Part shown: positions 41,900-50,936 of the stretch, piece after piece | How positions within the stretch are numbered: position 1 is the stretch's first letter | Layout: every line of letters begins with the position of its first letter | Assembly: GCF_033843265.1 (NCBI RefSeq) | Contig: NZ_JAWXRD010000001.1 | Coordinates: forward strand, 62,001 to 126,000 | Length of the DNA: 64,000 nt | Reading direction: 5' to 3' | Source: Scandinavium lactucae | Lineage (GTDB): Bacteria > Pseudomonadota > Gammaproteobacteria > Enterobacterales > Enterobacteriaceae | Translations under genes and position numbers: made by a program | The notes under the pieces: generated by a model | What the model saw: the letters and a program-made list of their open reading frames with translations, nothing else | Database searches by the model: none | Told to the model about the DNA's origin: nothing

Positions 41900-44755
41900 T
41901 TACAGCGCAGCAATCACCGCTTGTTGCTCGATGATCTTGGCTTTCGCTTCTGCGTAGCCGTCCAGTTTCTCACGTTCTTTAGCGATAACCGCTTCCGGGG
42001 CACGCGCCACGAAACCTTCGTTGGAGAGCTTGCTTTCGATGCGGCTAATTTCACCTTCGATTTTCGCCACTTCTTTCGCCAGACGCGCCAGCTCATCTTC
42101 TTTGTTGATGAGGCCAGCCATCGGGATCAGCAGCTCTGCGCCGTCGATGATTTTGGTCACGGAGACGGGACCTTTCTCCTCGGCTGCCAGCACGATGATG
42201 CTGTCCAGACGCGCCAGCGTTTGCAGGAAGCCACGATTGTCGTTCACACGACGCTCCGCGTCTTTGCTGCAACCACGCAGCAGCAGTTCCAGCGGTTTGC
42301 CTGGAGAGATGTTCATCTCCGCGCGAATGTTACGCACCGCGATGATCGCCTGCTTCAGCCATTCGGTATCGGCCAGCGCGGCTTCATCCACCTGAGCGGC
42401 ATCGAATGCCGGGAACGGTTGAAGCATGATGGTGTCGGCAGAAATACCGGCGATAACCTTCACTCGCTGCCAGATGGTTTCAGTGATGAATGGAATGATC
42501 GGATGCGCAATACGCAGCAGACCTTCCAGCACCGTCACCAGCGTATGGCGAGTGCCACGCAGTTCCGCTTCTGTTCCACCGGTCATGACAGGCTTGGTCA
42601 GCTCAAGATACCAGTCACAGAACTGGTTCCAGGTGAACTCATACAGGATGCCTGCCGCGATATCGAAGCGGAAGTTATCCAGCGCGTCACGGTACGCTTT
42701 AATGGTCTGGTTGAACTCGGCGAGGATCCAGCGATCGGCCAGCGACAGCGTCATTTCGCCACCGTTGAAGCCGCAATCCTGGTCTTCAGTGTTCATCAGC
42801 ACAAAGCGGCTGGCGTTCCACAGCTTATTACAGAAGTTACGGTAACCTTCCAGACGCTTCATATCCCAGTTGATGTCGCGACCGGTCGAAGCCAGTGCCG
42901 CCAGGGTGAAGCGCAGGGCGTCGGTGCCGTGCGGCTCGATGCCGTCCGGGAATTGCTTCTCGGTGCGCTTGGCGATTTTCTCGGCCAGCTGCGGCTGCAT
43001 CATGTTGCCGGTACGTTTCTCCAACAGGTCTGCCAACGAAATCCCGTCGACCATATCCAGTGGGTCAATGACGTTGCCCTTGGATTTGGACATCTTCTGG
43101 CCTTCGTCATCACGAATCAGACCGGTCATGTAGATGGTCTTGAACGGGATCTGCGGCTTGCCGTCTTCATCTTTGATGAAGTGCATGGTCATCATGATCA
43201 TGCGGGCAATCCAGAAGAAGATGATGTCGAAGCCGGAGACCATCACGCTGGTCGGGTGGAACTGACGCAGTGCGTCGGTATTTTCCGGCCAGCCCAGCGT
43301 TGAGAAGGTCCACAGCGCGGAGGAGAACCAGGTGTCGAGCACGTCTTCGTCCTGGCGCAGCGCCACGTCAGCGCCGAGGTTATTTTCCTGACGCACTTCG
43401 TCTTCGGTGCGGCCAACGAACACATTGCCTTCGTTGTCGTACCACGCCGGGATGCGGTGACCCCACCACAGCTGACGGGAAATACACCAGTCCTGAATAT
43501 CACGCATCCAGGAGAAATACATGTTTTCGTACTGCTTCGGCACGAACTGGATGTCGCCGTTCTCAACCGCTTCAACCGCCGGTTTCGCCAGCACGTCGGC
43601 ACGCACGTACCACTGGTCGGTCAGCATCGGTTCGATAACCACGCCGCCACGATCGCCGTACGGCACGGTCAGGTCGTGAGGTTTGATTTCTTCGAGCAGG
43701 CCGAGGGCATCAATGGCAGCTACCACCGCTTTACGCGCGGCGAAACGCTCCAGATTCTGGAATTCAGCCGGGATGTCAGCGGAGTAAACGTCAGACTCTT
43801 CACCTTTGGTGTCGAACACCTGCGCGCTTTCGCGGATATCGCCGTCGAAGGTCAGGATGTTGATCATCGGCAGGGCGTGACGTTTCCCGACTTCGTAGTC
43901 GTTAAAGTCATGCGCCGGGGTGATTTTCACGCAGCCGGTGCCTTTTTCCATGTCGGCGTGTTCGTCGCCCACGACAGGAATACGGCGGTTCACCAGCGGC
44001 AGCAGCACGAATTTGCCGATCAGATCTTTATAACGCGGATCTTCCGGGTTGACGGCCACGCCGGTATCACCCAGCAGGGTTTCCGGACGGGTGGTCGCTA
44101 CCACTAAGTAATCTTTGCCATCGGCGGTTTTCGCGCCGTCAGCCAGCGGATAGCGGATGTGCCACATCGAGCCTTTAGACTCGCGGTTTTCCACTTCCAG
44201 GTCAGAAATCGCGGTACGCAGTTTCGGGTCCCAGTTGACCAGACGCTTACCACGATAGATCAAATCTTCCTGATACAGGCGGACGAAGACTTCTTTCACG
44301 GCATTGGAAAGACCTTCATCCATAGTGAAACGCTCGCGCTCCCAGTCTACGGAGTTACCGAGACGGCGCATCTGGCGGGTAATGGTGCCGCCGGATTCGG
44401 CTTTCCACTGCCAGATTTTATCGATAAAGGCTTCGCGACCGTAGTCGTGACGGGTTTTACCTTCTTCAGCGGCAATTTTACGTTCAACCACCATCTGGGT
44501 AGCGATACCCGCGTGGTCCGTCCCGGCCTGCCACAGGGTATTTTTACCCTGCATACGCTGGTAGCGGATCATCGTATCCATGATGGTTTGCTGGAAGGCA
44601 TGACCCATATGCAAACTGCCGGTGACGTTCGGCGGCGGGATCATGATGCAGAAGCTTTCCTGGCTTTCATCACCATTCGGTTTGAAATAGCCCTGCTTTT
44701 CCCAGTGCTCGTAAAGCGGCTGTTCGATATCTTGTGGGTTATATGTCTTTTCCAT
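41900..44755 (-). CDS. valS: Valyl-tRNA synthetase
   Basis: 951-aa class I aminoacyl-tRNA synthetase. HIGH-type motif PPNVTGSLHMGHAF near the N-terminus, KMSKS in GQKMSKSKGN, an editing domain between, and the C-terminal coiled coil (LAKEVAKIEGEISRIESKLSN) typical of ValRS. Start codon is adjacent to the holC stop (shared base at 44755), so holC-valS are coupled. Confidence 0.98.
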   Translation of the reverse strand: MEKTYNPQDIEQPLYEHWEKQGYFKPNGDESQESFCIMIPPPNVTGSLHMGHAFQQTIMDTMIRYQRMQGKNTLWQAGTDHAGIATQMVVERKIAAEEGKTRHDYGREAFIDKIWQWKAESGGTITRQMRRLGNSVDWERERFTMDEGLSNAVKEVFVRLYQEDLIYRGKRLVNWDPKLRTAISDLEVENRESKGSMWHIRYPLADGAKTADGKDYLVVATTRPETLLGDTGVAVNPEDPRYKDLIGKFVLLPLVNRRIPVVGDEHADMEKGTGCVKITPAHDFNDYEVGKRHALPMINILTFDGDIRESAQVFDTKGEESDVYSADIPAEFQNLERFAARKAVVAAIDALGLLEEIKPHDLTVPYGDRGGVVIEPMLTDQWYVRADVLAKPAVEAVENGDIQFVPKQYENMYFSWMRDIQDWCISRQLWWGHRIPAWYDNEGNVFVGRTEDEVRQENNLGADVALRQDEDVLDTWFSSALWTFSTLGWPENTDALRQFHPTSVMVSGFDIIFFWIARMIMMTMHFIKDEDGKPQIPFKTIYMTGLIRDDEGQKMSKSKGNVIDPLDMVDGISLADLLEKRTGNMMQPQLAEKIAKRTEKQFPDGIEPHGTDALRFTLAALASTGRDINWDMKRLEGYRNFCNKLWNASRFVLMNTEDQDCGFNGGEMTLSLADRWILAEFNQTIKAYRDALDNFRFDIAAGILYEFTWNQFCDWYLELTKPVMTGGTEAELRGTRHTLVTVLEGLLRIAHPIIPFITETIWQRVKVIAGISADTIMLQPFPAFDAAQVDEAALADTEWLKQAIIAVRNIRAEMNISPGKPLELLLRGCSKDAERRVNDNRGFLQTLARLDSIIVLAAEEKGPVSVTKIIDGAELLIPMAGLINKEDELARLAKEVAKIEGEISRIESKLSNEGFVARAPEAVIAKEREKLDGYAEAKAKIIEQQAVIAAL

Positions 44756-45198
44756 TATTTCCAGGTTGCCGTATTCAGGTTAAAACCAGCCATGCGGTAC
44801 GCTTTATAGCGATCGCGCGCCAGTTGTTTCAAAGAGTCTTCGTGAGGAACGAAGTCTATCACTTCTGTGAAAGCGGTGGCAAAATCTGCAAAGCCGACGC
44901 GCAGGCTTATCAGGATATCCCGCGGGCTGCTGTTACGCTTTTGCGGCCAGGCAATTTCCACCGGCGCACCGCCGCGTGGGCCTTCACCCGACAGATTATG
45001 CGGCACGAAGCTTTCCGGTGGCCGCGACCATAGCGCCTCATCGAGGCGAATGGCCTGCTTCTCATCTTCACAGGCAATCAGAATGCGCTTGCCCGCCCGC
45101 CACCTGTCCGCCGCCAGTTCACACACCAGCTGCTCCACGGCGCTTAAGCCGTCGGCGGTGTTGTCGTTGTCGAGCAGGTAGAACGTCGCATTCTTCAT
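44755..45198 (-). CDS. holC: DNA polymerase III chi subunit
   Basis: 147 aa starting MKNATFYLLDNDNTADGLSAVEQLV. Chi belongs to the clamp-loader complex and contacts SSB. Conserved CELAADRWRAGKRILIACEDEKQA. It lies between pepA and valS in the conserved pepA-holC-valS order. Confidence 0.97.
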   Translation of the reverse strand: MKNATFYLLDNDNTADGLSAVEQLVCELAADRWRAGKRILIACEDEKQAIRLDEALWSRPPESFVPHNLSGEGPRGGAPVEIAWPQKRNSSPRDILISLRVGFADFATAFTEVIDFVPHEDSLKQLARDRYKAYRMAGFNLNTATWK

Positions 45199-45239
45199 AA
45201 TATGGGGCTTCTTATCGTGGATTTAAACCAATCCGGTAG

Positions 45240-45264
45240 GCCCGGCAGCAACGTACTGCCGGGC
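45240..45264. repeat. REP-like palindrome between pepA and holC
   Basis: GCCCGGCAG-CAACGTA-CTGCCGGGC, a perfect 9-bp stem. It lies just after pepA in the transcript and may limit read-through into holC-valS. Confidence 0.7.
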
Positions 45265-45274
45265 AACAACTTTC

Positions 45275-46786
45275 TTACTCTTCGCCGCTAAAACCGGCGC
45301 GATTCAGCAGGAACTGAGACAGCAGGGCGACCGGACGACCGGTTGCGCCTTTGGCTTTACCAGAACGCCATGCGGTCCCGGCGATGTCGAGGTGTGCCCA
45401 GTTGTACTTGCGGGCAAAGCGCGACAGGAAGCAGCCCGCGGTAATGGCCCCGCCAGGACGGCCTCCGATGTTCGCCATATCCGCAAAGTTGGTTTCCAGC
45501 TGTTCCTGATACTCGTCGCCGAGCGGCAGACGCCACGCGCGGTCACCGGCCTGTTCGGACGCGCCGATCAGCTCATGCGCCAGCGGGTTGTGGTTCGACA
45601 TCAGGCCGGTAATGTGATGGCCGAGGGCAATCACACAGGCCCCGGTCAGGGTCGCCACGTCGATAACCGCTTCCGGCTCGAAGCGTTCCACGTAGGTCAG
45701 CACGTCACACAGCACCAGACGCCCTTCGGCATCGGTGTTCAGCACTTCCACGGTCTGGCCAGACATGGTGGTCAGTACGTCGCCCGGACGATAGGCGCGT
45801 CCGCCAGGCATGTTTTCACAGCCCGCCAGAATGCCGACCACGTTCAGCGGCAGCTGAAGTTCAGCCACCATGCGCATCACGCCGTACACCGCGGCTGCCC
45901 CGCACATGTCGTACTTCATCTCGTCCATGCCTTCGGCAGGCTTGATGGAGATCCCGCCGGAGTCGAAGGTCAGGCCTTTCCCGACCAGCACAATCGGACG
46001 GGCATCTTCGGACGGATTACCTTTGTACTCAATGACCGACATCAGGGATTCGTTCTGCGAGCCGTTGCCGACCGCCAGATAGGAATGCATCCCCAGCTCG
46101 CGCATCTGCTGTTCACCGATCACGCGGGTAACGACGTTCTTGCTGTAGGAATCCGCCAGCTGGCGTGCCTGCGAGGCGAGATAGCCTGCGTTACAGATGT
46201 TCGGCGGCATATTGCCGAGATCTTTCGCGGCTTTAATGCCCGCGGCAATCGCCAGACCGTGCTGGATAGCGCGCTCGCCGCTGGTCAGTTCACGACGCGT
46301 TGGCACGTTGAACACCATTTTACGCAGCGGGCGGCGCGGCTCGCTTTTGTTGGTTTTCAACTGGTCGAAGCTGTACAGCGTCTCTTTGGCGGTCTCAACC
46401 GCCTGGCGTACTTTCCAGTAATTGTTGCGGCCTTTGACGTGCAGCTCTGTCAGGAAGCAAACCGCTTCCATTGAGCCGGTGTCATTCAGCGTATTAATCG
46501 TTTTCTGGATAACTTGCTTATACTGACGCTCATCAAGCTCGCGTTCTTTACCGCAGCCAATCAGCAGAATGCGCTCGGAGAGCACGTTCGGCACGTGGTG
46601 CAGCAGCAGAGTTTGGCCAGGTTTGCCTTCCAGCTCGCCACGGCGCAGCAGGGCGCTGATATAGCCGTCGCTTATCTTATCGAGTTGTTCTGCGATCGGG
46701 GACAGACGGCGTGGTTCAAAGACGCCAACAACGATACAGGCACTCCGTTGTTTCTCCGGGCTACCGCTTTTTACACTGAACTCCAT
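45275..46786 (-). CDS. pepA: Leucyl aminopeptidase PepA
   Basis: 503-aa M17 hexameric aminopeptidase, also a DNA-binding accessory factor in Xer recombination and carAB control. Metal-binding blocks GKGLTFDSGGISIKPA and NTDAEGRLVLCDVLTY are intact. Start MEFSVKSGSPEKQRSACIV as in E. coli. It is divergent from lptF with a 267-base gap containing promoter sequences and a short direct repeat (TAATCTTA[A/G]CGAT at 46882 and 46950). Confidence 0.98.
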   Translation of the reverse strand: MEFSVKSGSPEKQRSACIVVGVFEPRRLSPIAEQLDKISDGYISALLRRGELEGKPGQTLLLHHVPNVLSERILLIGCGKERELDERQYKQVIQKTINTLNDTGSMEAVCFLTELHVKGRNNYWKVRQAVETAKETLYSFDQLKTNKSEPRRPLRKMVFNVPTRRELTSGERAIQHGLAIAAGIKAAKDLGNMPPNICNAGYLASQARQLADSYSKNVVTRVIGEQQMRELGMHSYLAVGNGSQNESLMSVIEYKGNPSEDARPIVLVGKGLTFDSGGISIKPAEGMDEMKYDMCGAAAVYGVMRMVAELQLPLNVVGILAGCENMPGGRAYRPGDVLTTMSGQTVEVLNTDAEGRLVLCDVLTYVERFEPEAVIDVATLTGACVIALGHHITGLMSNHNPLAHELIGASEQAGDRAWRLPLGDEYQEQLETNFADMANIGGRPGGAITAGCFLSRFARKYNWAHLDIAGTAWRSGKAKGATGRPVALLSQFLLNRAGFSGEE

Positions 46787-47053
46787 GCACTACGCTCCTG
46801 AATCTTAAAGACAACGGCGGTGGCTACGGATAGAATTGCAAGCTTTCGTAACTCATGTCCGCTGTTGCGGTGACTTCGTGTTAATCTTAACGATATCGCG
46901 ATGTTGGCTCGTCAGAACCGGGTCTGAAACGTAAAGCCGCTGAGTCTTCTAATCTTAGCGATGTTTTCGACGACTCAAGAGAATAAATGACGTTTAAGCC
47001 ATGAAACAAGCAATTTTCCTGCAATAAGACAGGTTTTAACGGGCGTATTTATA

Positions 47054-48154
47054 GTGATAATCATAAGATATCTGGTGCGGGAGACGCTGAAAAGCCAGCT
47101 GGCGATCCTCTTCATCCTGCTTCTGATTTTTTTCTGTCAGAAACTGGTCAGGATCCTCGGCGCTGCGGTGGACGGTGAAATCCCCACGAACCTCGTGCTG
47201 TCCCTGCTGGGACTCGGGGTGCCAGAAATGGCGCAACTTATTCTGCCCCTCAGTCTGTTCCTCGGCCTGTTGATGACGTTGGGCAAACTCTACACCGAAA
47301 GTGAAATTACGGTGATGCACGCGTGCGGCCTGAGTAAAGCCGTGCTGGTGAAAGCCGCGATGATCCTCGCGCTGTTCACCGCCATTGTGGCTGCGGTCAA
47401 CGTGATGTGGGCCGGGCCGTGGTCCTCACGCCATCAGGACGAAGTCTTAGCCGAAGCCAAAGCCAACCCGGGCATGGCGGCGCTGGCCCAGGGCCAGTTC
47501 CAGCAGGCCAGCGATGGCAGCTCGGTGCTGTTTATCGAAGGGGTGAGCGGCAGCGAATTCCATGATGTGTTCATGGCGCAAATCCGCCCTAACGGCAACG
47601 CGCGTCCGTCCGTGGTCGTCGCCGACTCCGGGCATCTCTCCCAGCGTAAAGATGGCGCTCAGGTAGTGAACCTCAATCAGGGCACCCGCTTTGAGGGCAC
47701 CGCAATGCTGCGTGATTTCCGCATCACCGATTTTAAAGATTACCAGGCGATTATCGGTCATCAGACCGTGGCCCTCGATCCGAACGATACCGAACAGATG
47801 AGCATGACCGCGCTGTGGAATGCCGACACGTCGAAGGCCCGCGCCGAACTGCACTGGCGTCTGACGCTGGTCGCGACGGTGTTTATCATGGCGCTGATGG
47901 TGGTTCCGTTGAGCGTGGTCAATCCGCGTCAGGGGCGCGTGCTGTCGATGCTGCCTGCAATGCTGCTGTATCTGGTGTTCTTCCTGGTGCAGACCTCGCT
48001 CAAATCCAACGGCGGCAAAGGCAAAATTGACCCGACGATGTGGATGTGGGCGATCAACCTGCTCTACTTTGCGTTGGCGGTGGGGCTGAACCTTTGGGAT
48101 ACGATACCGATGCGCCGCCTTCGGGAACGGATTAGCGGGAAAGGAGCGGTATAA
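47054..48154 (+). CDS. lptF: LPS export permease LptF
   Basis: 366-aa inner-membrane protein of the LptB2FG ABC transporter that extracts LPS. Start GTG 47054 (MIIIRYLVRETLKSQLAILFI), also a GTG in E. coli as far as I recall. Three helices, a periplasmic beta-jellyroll (about 130-265), three helices. ATGA-like overlap with lptG at 48154. Confidence 0.97.
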   Translation: MIIIRYLVRETLKSQLAILFILLLIFFCQKLVRILGAAVDGEIPTNLVLSLLGLGVPEMAQLILPLSLFLGLLMTLGKLYTESEITVMHACGLSKAVLVKAAMILALFTAIVAAVNVMWAGPWSSRHQDEVLAEAKANPGMAALAQGQFQQASDGSSVLFIEGVSGSEFHDVFMAQIRPNGNARPSVVVADSGHLSQRKDGAQVVNLNQGTRFEGTAMLRDFRITDFKDYQAIIGHQTVALDPNDTEQMSMTALWNADTSKARAELHWRLTLVATVFIMALMVVPLSVVNPRQGRVLSMLPAMLLYLVFFLVQTSLKSNGGKGKIDPTMWMWAINLLYFALAVGLNLWDTIPMRRLRERISGKGAV

Positions 48155-49236
48155 TGCAGCTATTTGGCGTACTCGACCGCTATATCGGTAAAACCATTTT
48201 CACCACCATCATGATGACCCTGTTCATGCTGGTGTCGCTCTCGGGCATCATCAAGTTTGTCGACCAGCTGAAAAAAGCCGGGCAGGGCAGCTATGACGCG
48301 CTGGGCGCAGGCATGTATACCCTGCTCAGCATTCCAAAAGACGTGCAAATTTTCTTCCCGATGGCAGCGCTGCTTGGCGCGCTGTTGGGCTTAGGGATGC
48401 TGGCGCAGCGTAGCGAACTGGTGGTCATGCAGGCGTCCGGTTTCACCCGTATGCAGGTGGCGATGGCGGTGATGAAAACCGCGATTCCGCTGGTGCTGCT
48501 GACGATGGCTATCGGCGAATGGGTTGCCCCGCAGGGCGAACAGATGGCACGTAACCTGCGTGCGCAGGCGATGTACGGCGGTTCGCTGCTGTCTACCCAG
48601 CAAGGCATGTGGGCGAAAGACGGCAATAATTACATCTACATCGAACGCATCAAAGGCGACGATGAACTCGGTGGCATCAGCATCTACAGCTTCAACGACA
48701 AGCGTCGTTTGCAGTCGGTGCGCTACGCCGCCTCGGCGAAATTTGATAAAGACGCCAAAACCTGGCGGCTGTCGCAGGTGGATGAATCTAACCTGACCGA
48801 TCCGAAGCAGGTCACTGGTTCACAGACTGTCAGCGGCACCTGGAAAACCAACCTCACCCCGGACAAACTGGGCGTGGTGGCACTGGACCCGGATGCGCTG
48901 TCGATTAGCGGCCTGCACAACTACGTGAAGTATCTCAAGTCCAGCGGCCAGGACGCCGGGCGCTACCAGCTGAACATGTGGAGTAAAATCTTCCAGCCGA
49001 TGTCGGTAGCGGTGATGATGCTGATGGCGCTGTCGTTCATCTTCGGCCCGCTGCGGAGCGTGGCGATGGGTGTGCGGGTGGTAACGGGGATAAGTTTCGG
49101 CTTCGTGTTCTACGTCCTCGACCAGATCTTCGGCCCGCTGACCCTGGTGTACGGCATTCCGCCGATTGTCGGGGCGCTGCTGCCAAGTGCCAGCTTCTTC
49201 CTGATTAGCCTGTGGCTGATGACGCGTAAAGCGTAA
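48154..49236 (+). CDS. lptG: LPS export permease LptG
   Basis: 360-aa partner of LptF, with the same 3-TM / jellyroll / 3-TM plan. Start MQLFGVLDRYIGKTIFTTIMMTLF. Essential for LPS transport to the outer membrane with LptB, LptC and LptA. It is convergent with yjgR across a REP hairpin. Confidence 0.97.
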   Translation: MQLFGVLDRYIGKTIFTTIMMTLFMLVSLSGIIKFVDQLKKAGQGSYDALGAGMYTLLSIPKDVQIFFPMAALLGALLGLGMLAQRSELVVMQASGFTRMQVAMAVMKTAIPLVLLTMAIGEWVAPQGEQMARNLRAQAMYGGSLLSTQQGMWAKDGNNYIYIERIKGDDELGGISIYSFNDKRRLQSVRYAASAKFDKDAKTWRLSQVDESNLTDPKQVTGSQTVSGTWKTNLTPDKLGVVALDPDALSISGLHNYVKYLKSSGQDAGRYQLNMWSKIFQPMSVAVMMLMALSFIFGPLRSVAMGVRVVTGISFGFVFYVLDQIFGPLTLVYGIPPIVGALLPSASFFLISLWLMTRKA

Positions 49237-49247
49237 TCCACTCGAGC

Positions 49248-49278
49248 GCCCGGCGGCGCAAGCGTAGCGCCGCCGGGC
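49248..49278. repeat. REP hairpin between lptG and yjgR
   Basis: GCCCGGCGGCG-CAAGCGTAG-CGCCGCCGGGC, a perfect 11-bp stem between convergent genes; possibly a bidirectional terminator. Confidence 0.8.
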
Positions 49279-49285
49279 AAACAAA

Positions 49286-50788
49286 TCACCGCTTTCTGCC
49301 TCCCAGCAAACTCCCCAGCATCCCGCGTACTATCTGATTGGTAATCTGCCGAATGGCGCTCTTCGCCATCGTCTGCACCACGCCATCGCGCTTGCCGCCG
49401 CGTGGCCCGGTGGTGCCAAACAGAATATCCTTCAACCCGCCGAGAATACCGTCGTCGACATTCACCGCCGTCCCTTTCGCCGGAGGCGCGTTCTGTTCTT
49501 CCGCCGTGGCCTGCACACCCTGTTGCAGCTTCTCGAACGCTGATTCGCGGTCGACCTCATCTTCATACTTGCCGTACAGCGGCGAGTTATTGATAAGCCC
49601 ATTGCGCTCATCGTCGGTCACTGGCCCCATGCGCGAACTCGGGGCAATCACCATCGCACGCTGCACCACCGACGGGCTGCCTTTTTCATCGAGGAACGAC
49701 ACCAGCGCCTCGCCGGTGCCCAGTTCCTGAATTGCCTTTTCGGTATCGAACGCCGGATTGGCACGCATGGTCTGTGCCGCGGTTTTCACCGCTTTCTGAT
49801 CCTTCGGCGTAAAGGCGCGCAGGGCGTGCTGCACGCGGTTGCCAAGCTGGCCGAGCACGTTATCGGGAATATCAGACGGGTTCTGCGAGACAAAATAAAC
49901 GCCCACCGCTTTGGAGCGGATCAGGCGGATAACCTGCTCGATTTTATCCAGCAGCACCTGCGGCGCATCGCTGAACAGCAGGTGCGCTTCATCAAAGAAG
50001 AACACCAGTTTGGGTTTCTCGAGGTCGCCCGCTTCCGGCAGTTGTTCGTACAGCTCGGAGAGCATCCACAGCAGGCTGGCAGCGTACAGTTTCGGCATCT
50101 GATAGAGCTTTTCGGCGCTCAGGATGTTGATAATCCCTTTGCCGTTGCTGTCGGTGCGCATCCAGTCTTTGATGTCGAGCATCGGCTCGCCGAAGAAGTG
50201 CTCCGCGCCCTGTTGTTCGAGCGTCAGCAGCCCGCGCTGGATAGCACCCACCGATGCCCCGCTGATATTACCGTACTGATTCTGGAACGATTTGGCGTTA
50301 TCGCCGATGTACTGGGTAATGGCACGCAGATCTTTAAAGTCGAGCAGGAGCAGACCCTGATCGTCAGCAATGCGAAAGATAATGTTCAGCACGCCGGTCT
50401 GGATTTCATTTAGATTGAGCAGGCGCGCCAGCAGCAGCGGCCCGAGGTCAGAGACCGTGGCGCGAACCGGATGCCCCTTCTCGCCGAAAATATCCCACAC
50501 CACCACCGGATTACCGTGCGGCTGCCAGTCGGTCACGCCGATTTTTTTCAGCCGCTCGAGCAGTTTCTCCGAGGCTTGCCCCTCCTTCGCCACGCCGGTT
50601 AAATCGCCTTTCACATCGGCCATAAACACCGGCACGCCGATCGCGGAAAATGACTCGGCCATTTTTTGCAGGGTGACGGTTTTCCCGGTCCCCGTCGCGC
50701 CGGTGATCAGCCCGTGGCGGTTGGCCATGCCGGGCAGTAAATAGAGCTGTTGTTCCGTGGTCTGGGCTATCAGCAAGGGTGAGCTCAT
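49286..50788 (-). CDS. yjgR: HerA-like ATPase YjgR (DUF853)
   Basis: 500-aa P-loop ATPase of the HerA/DUF853 family. Walker A GATGTGKTVTLQK near residue 30, Walker B-like KLVFFFDEAHLLF, and the conserved IRLIRSKAVGVYFVSQNPSDIPDNVLGQLGNR by its core FVSQNP. Cellular role is unknown. Its position after lptFG is as in E. coli. Confidence 0.93.
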   Translation of the reverse strand: MSSPLLIAQTTEQQLYLLPGMANRHGLITGATGTGKTVTLQKMAESFSAIGVPVFMADVKGDLTGVAKEGQASEKLLERLKKIGVTDWQPHGNPVVVWDIFGEKGHPVRATVSDLGPLLLARLLNLNEIQTGVLNIIFRIADDQGLLLLDFKDLRAITQYIGDNAKSFQNQYGNISGASVGAIQRGLLTLEQQGAEHFFGEPMLDIKDWMRTDSNGKGIINILSAEKLYQMPKLYAASLLWMLSELYEQLPEAGDLEKPKLVFFFDEAHLLFSDAPQVLLDKIEQVIRLIRSKAVGVYFVSQNPSDIPDNVLGQLGNRVQHALRAFTPKDQKAVKTAAQTMRANPAFDTEKAIQELGTGEALVSFLDEKGSPSVVQRAMVIAPSSRMGPVTDDERNGLINNSPLYGKYEDEVDRESAFEKLQQGVQATAEEQNAPPAKGTAVNVDDGILGGLKDILFGTTGPRGGKRDGVVQTMAKSAIRQITNQIVRGMLGSLLGGRKR

Positions 50789-50936
50789 GGTGTTTCCTCC
50801 GTAGATTCAAGGCAGAGTATAGGTTAAAGCCGGTGAAAATATGATGAGGGAATTCCGCTCTTTGCGGCGTAAACCGCAGCGCCGACTATGCTTTTGCTAT
50901 CCGTTTGCAATGAACGTTTCAAAAGAGTGAAAGGTA

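Noticed and set aside
41822..43303. 493-codon open frame antisense to valS
   Set aside because: Overlaps the conserved valS gene; His/Gln/Arg-rich translation with no domain.
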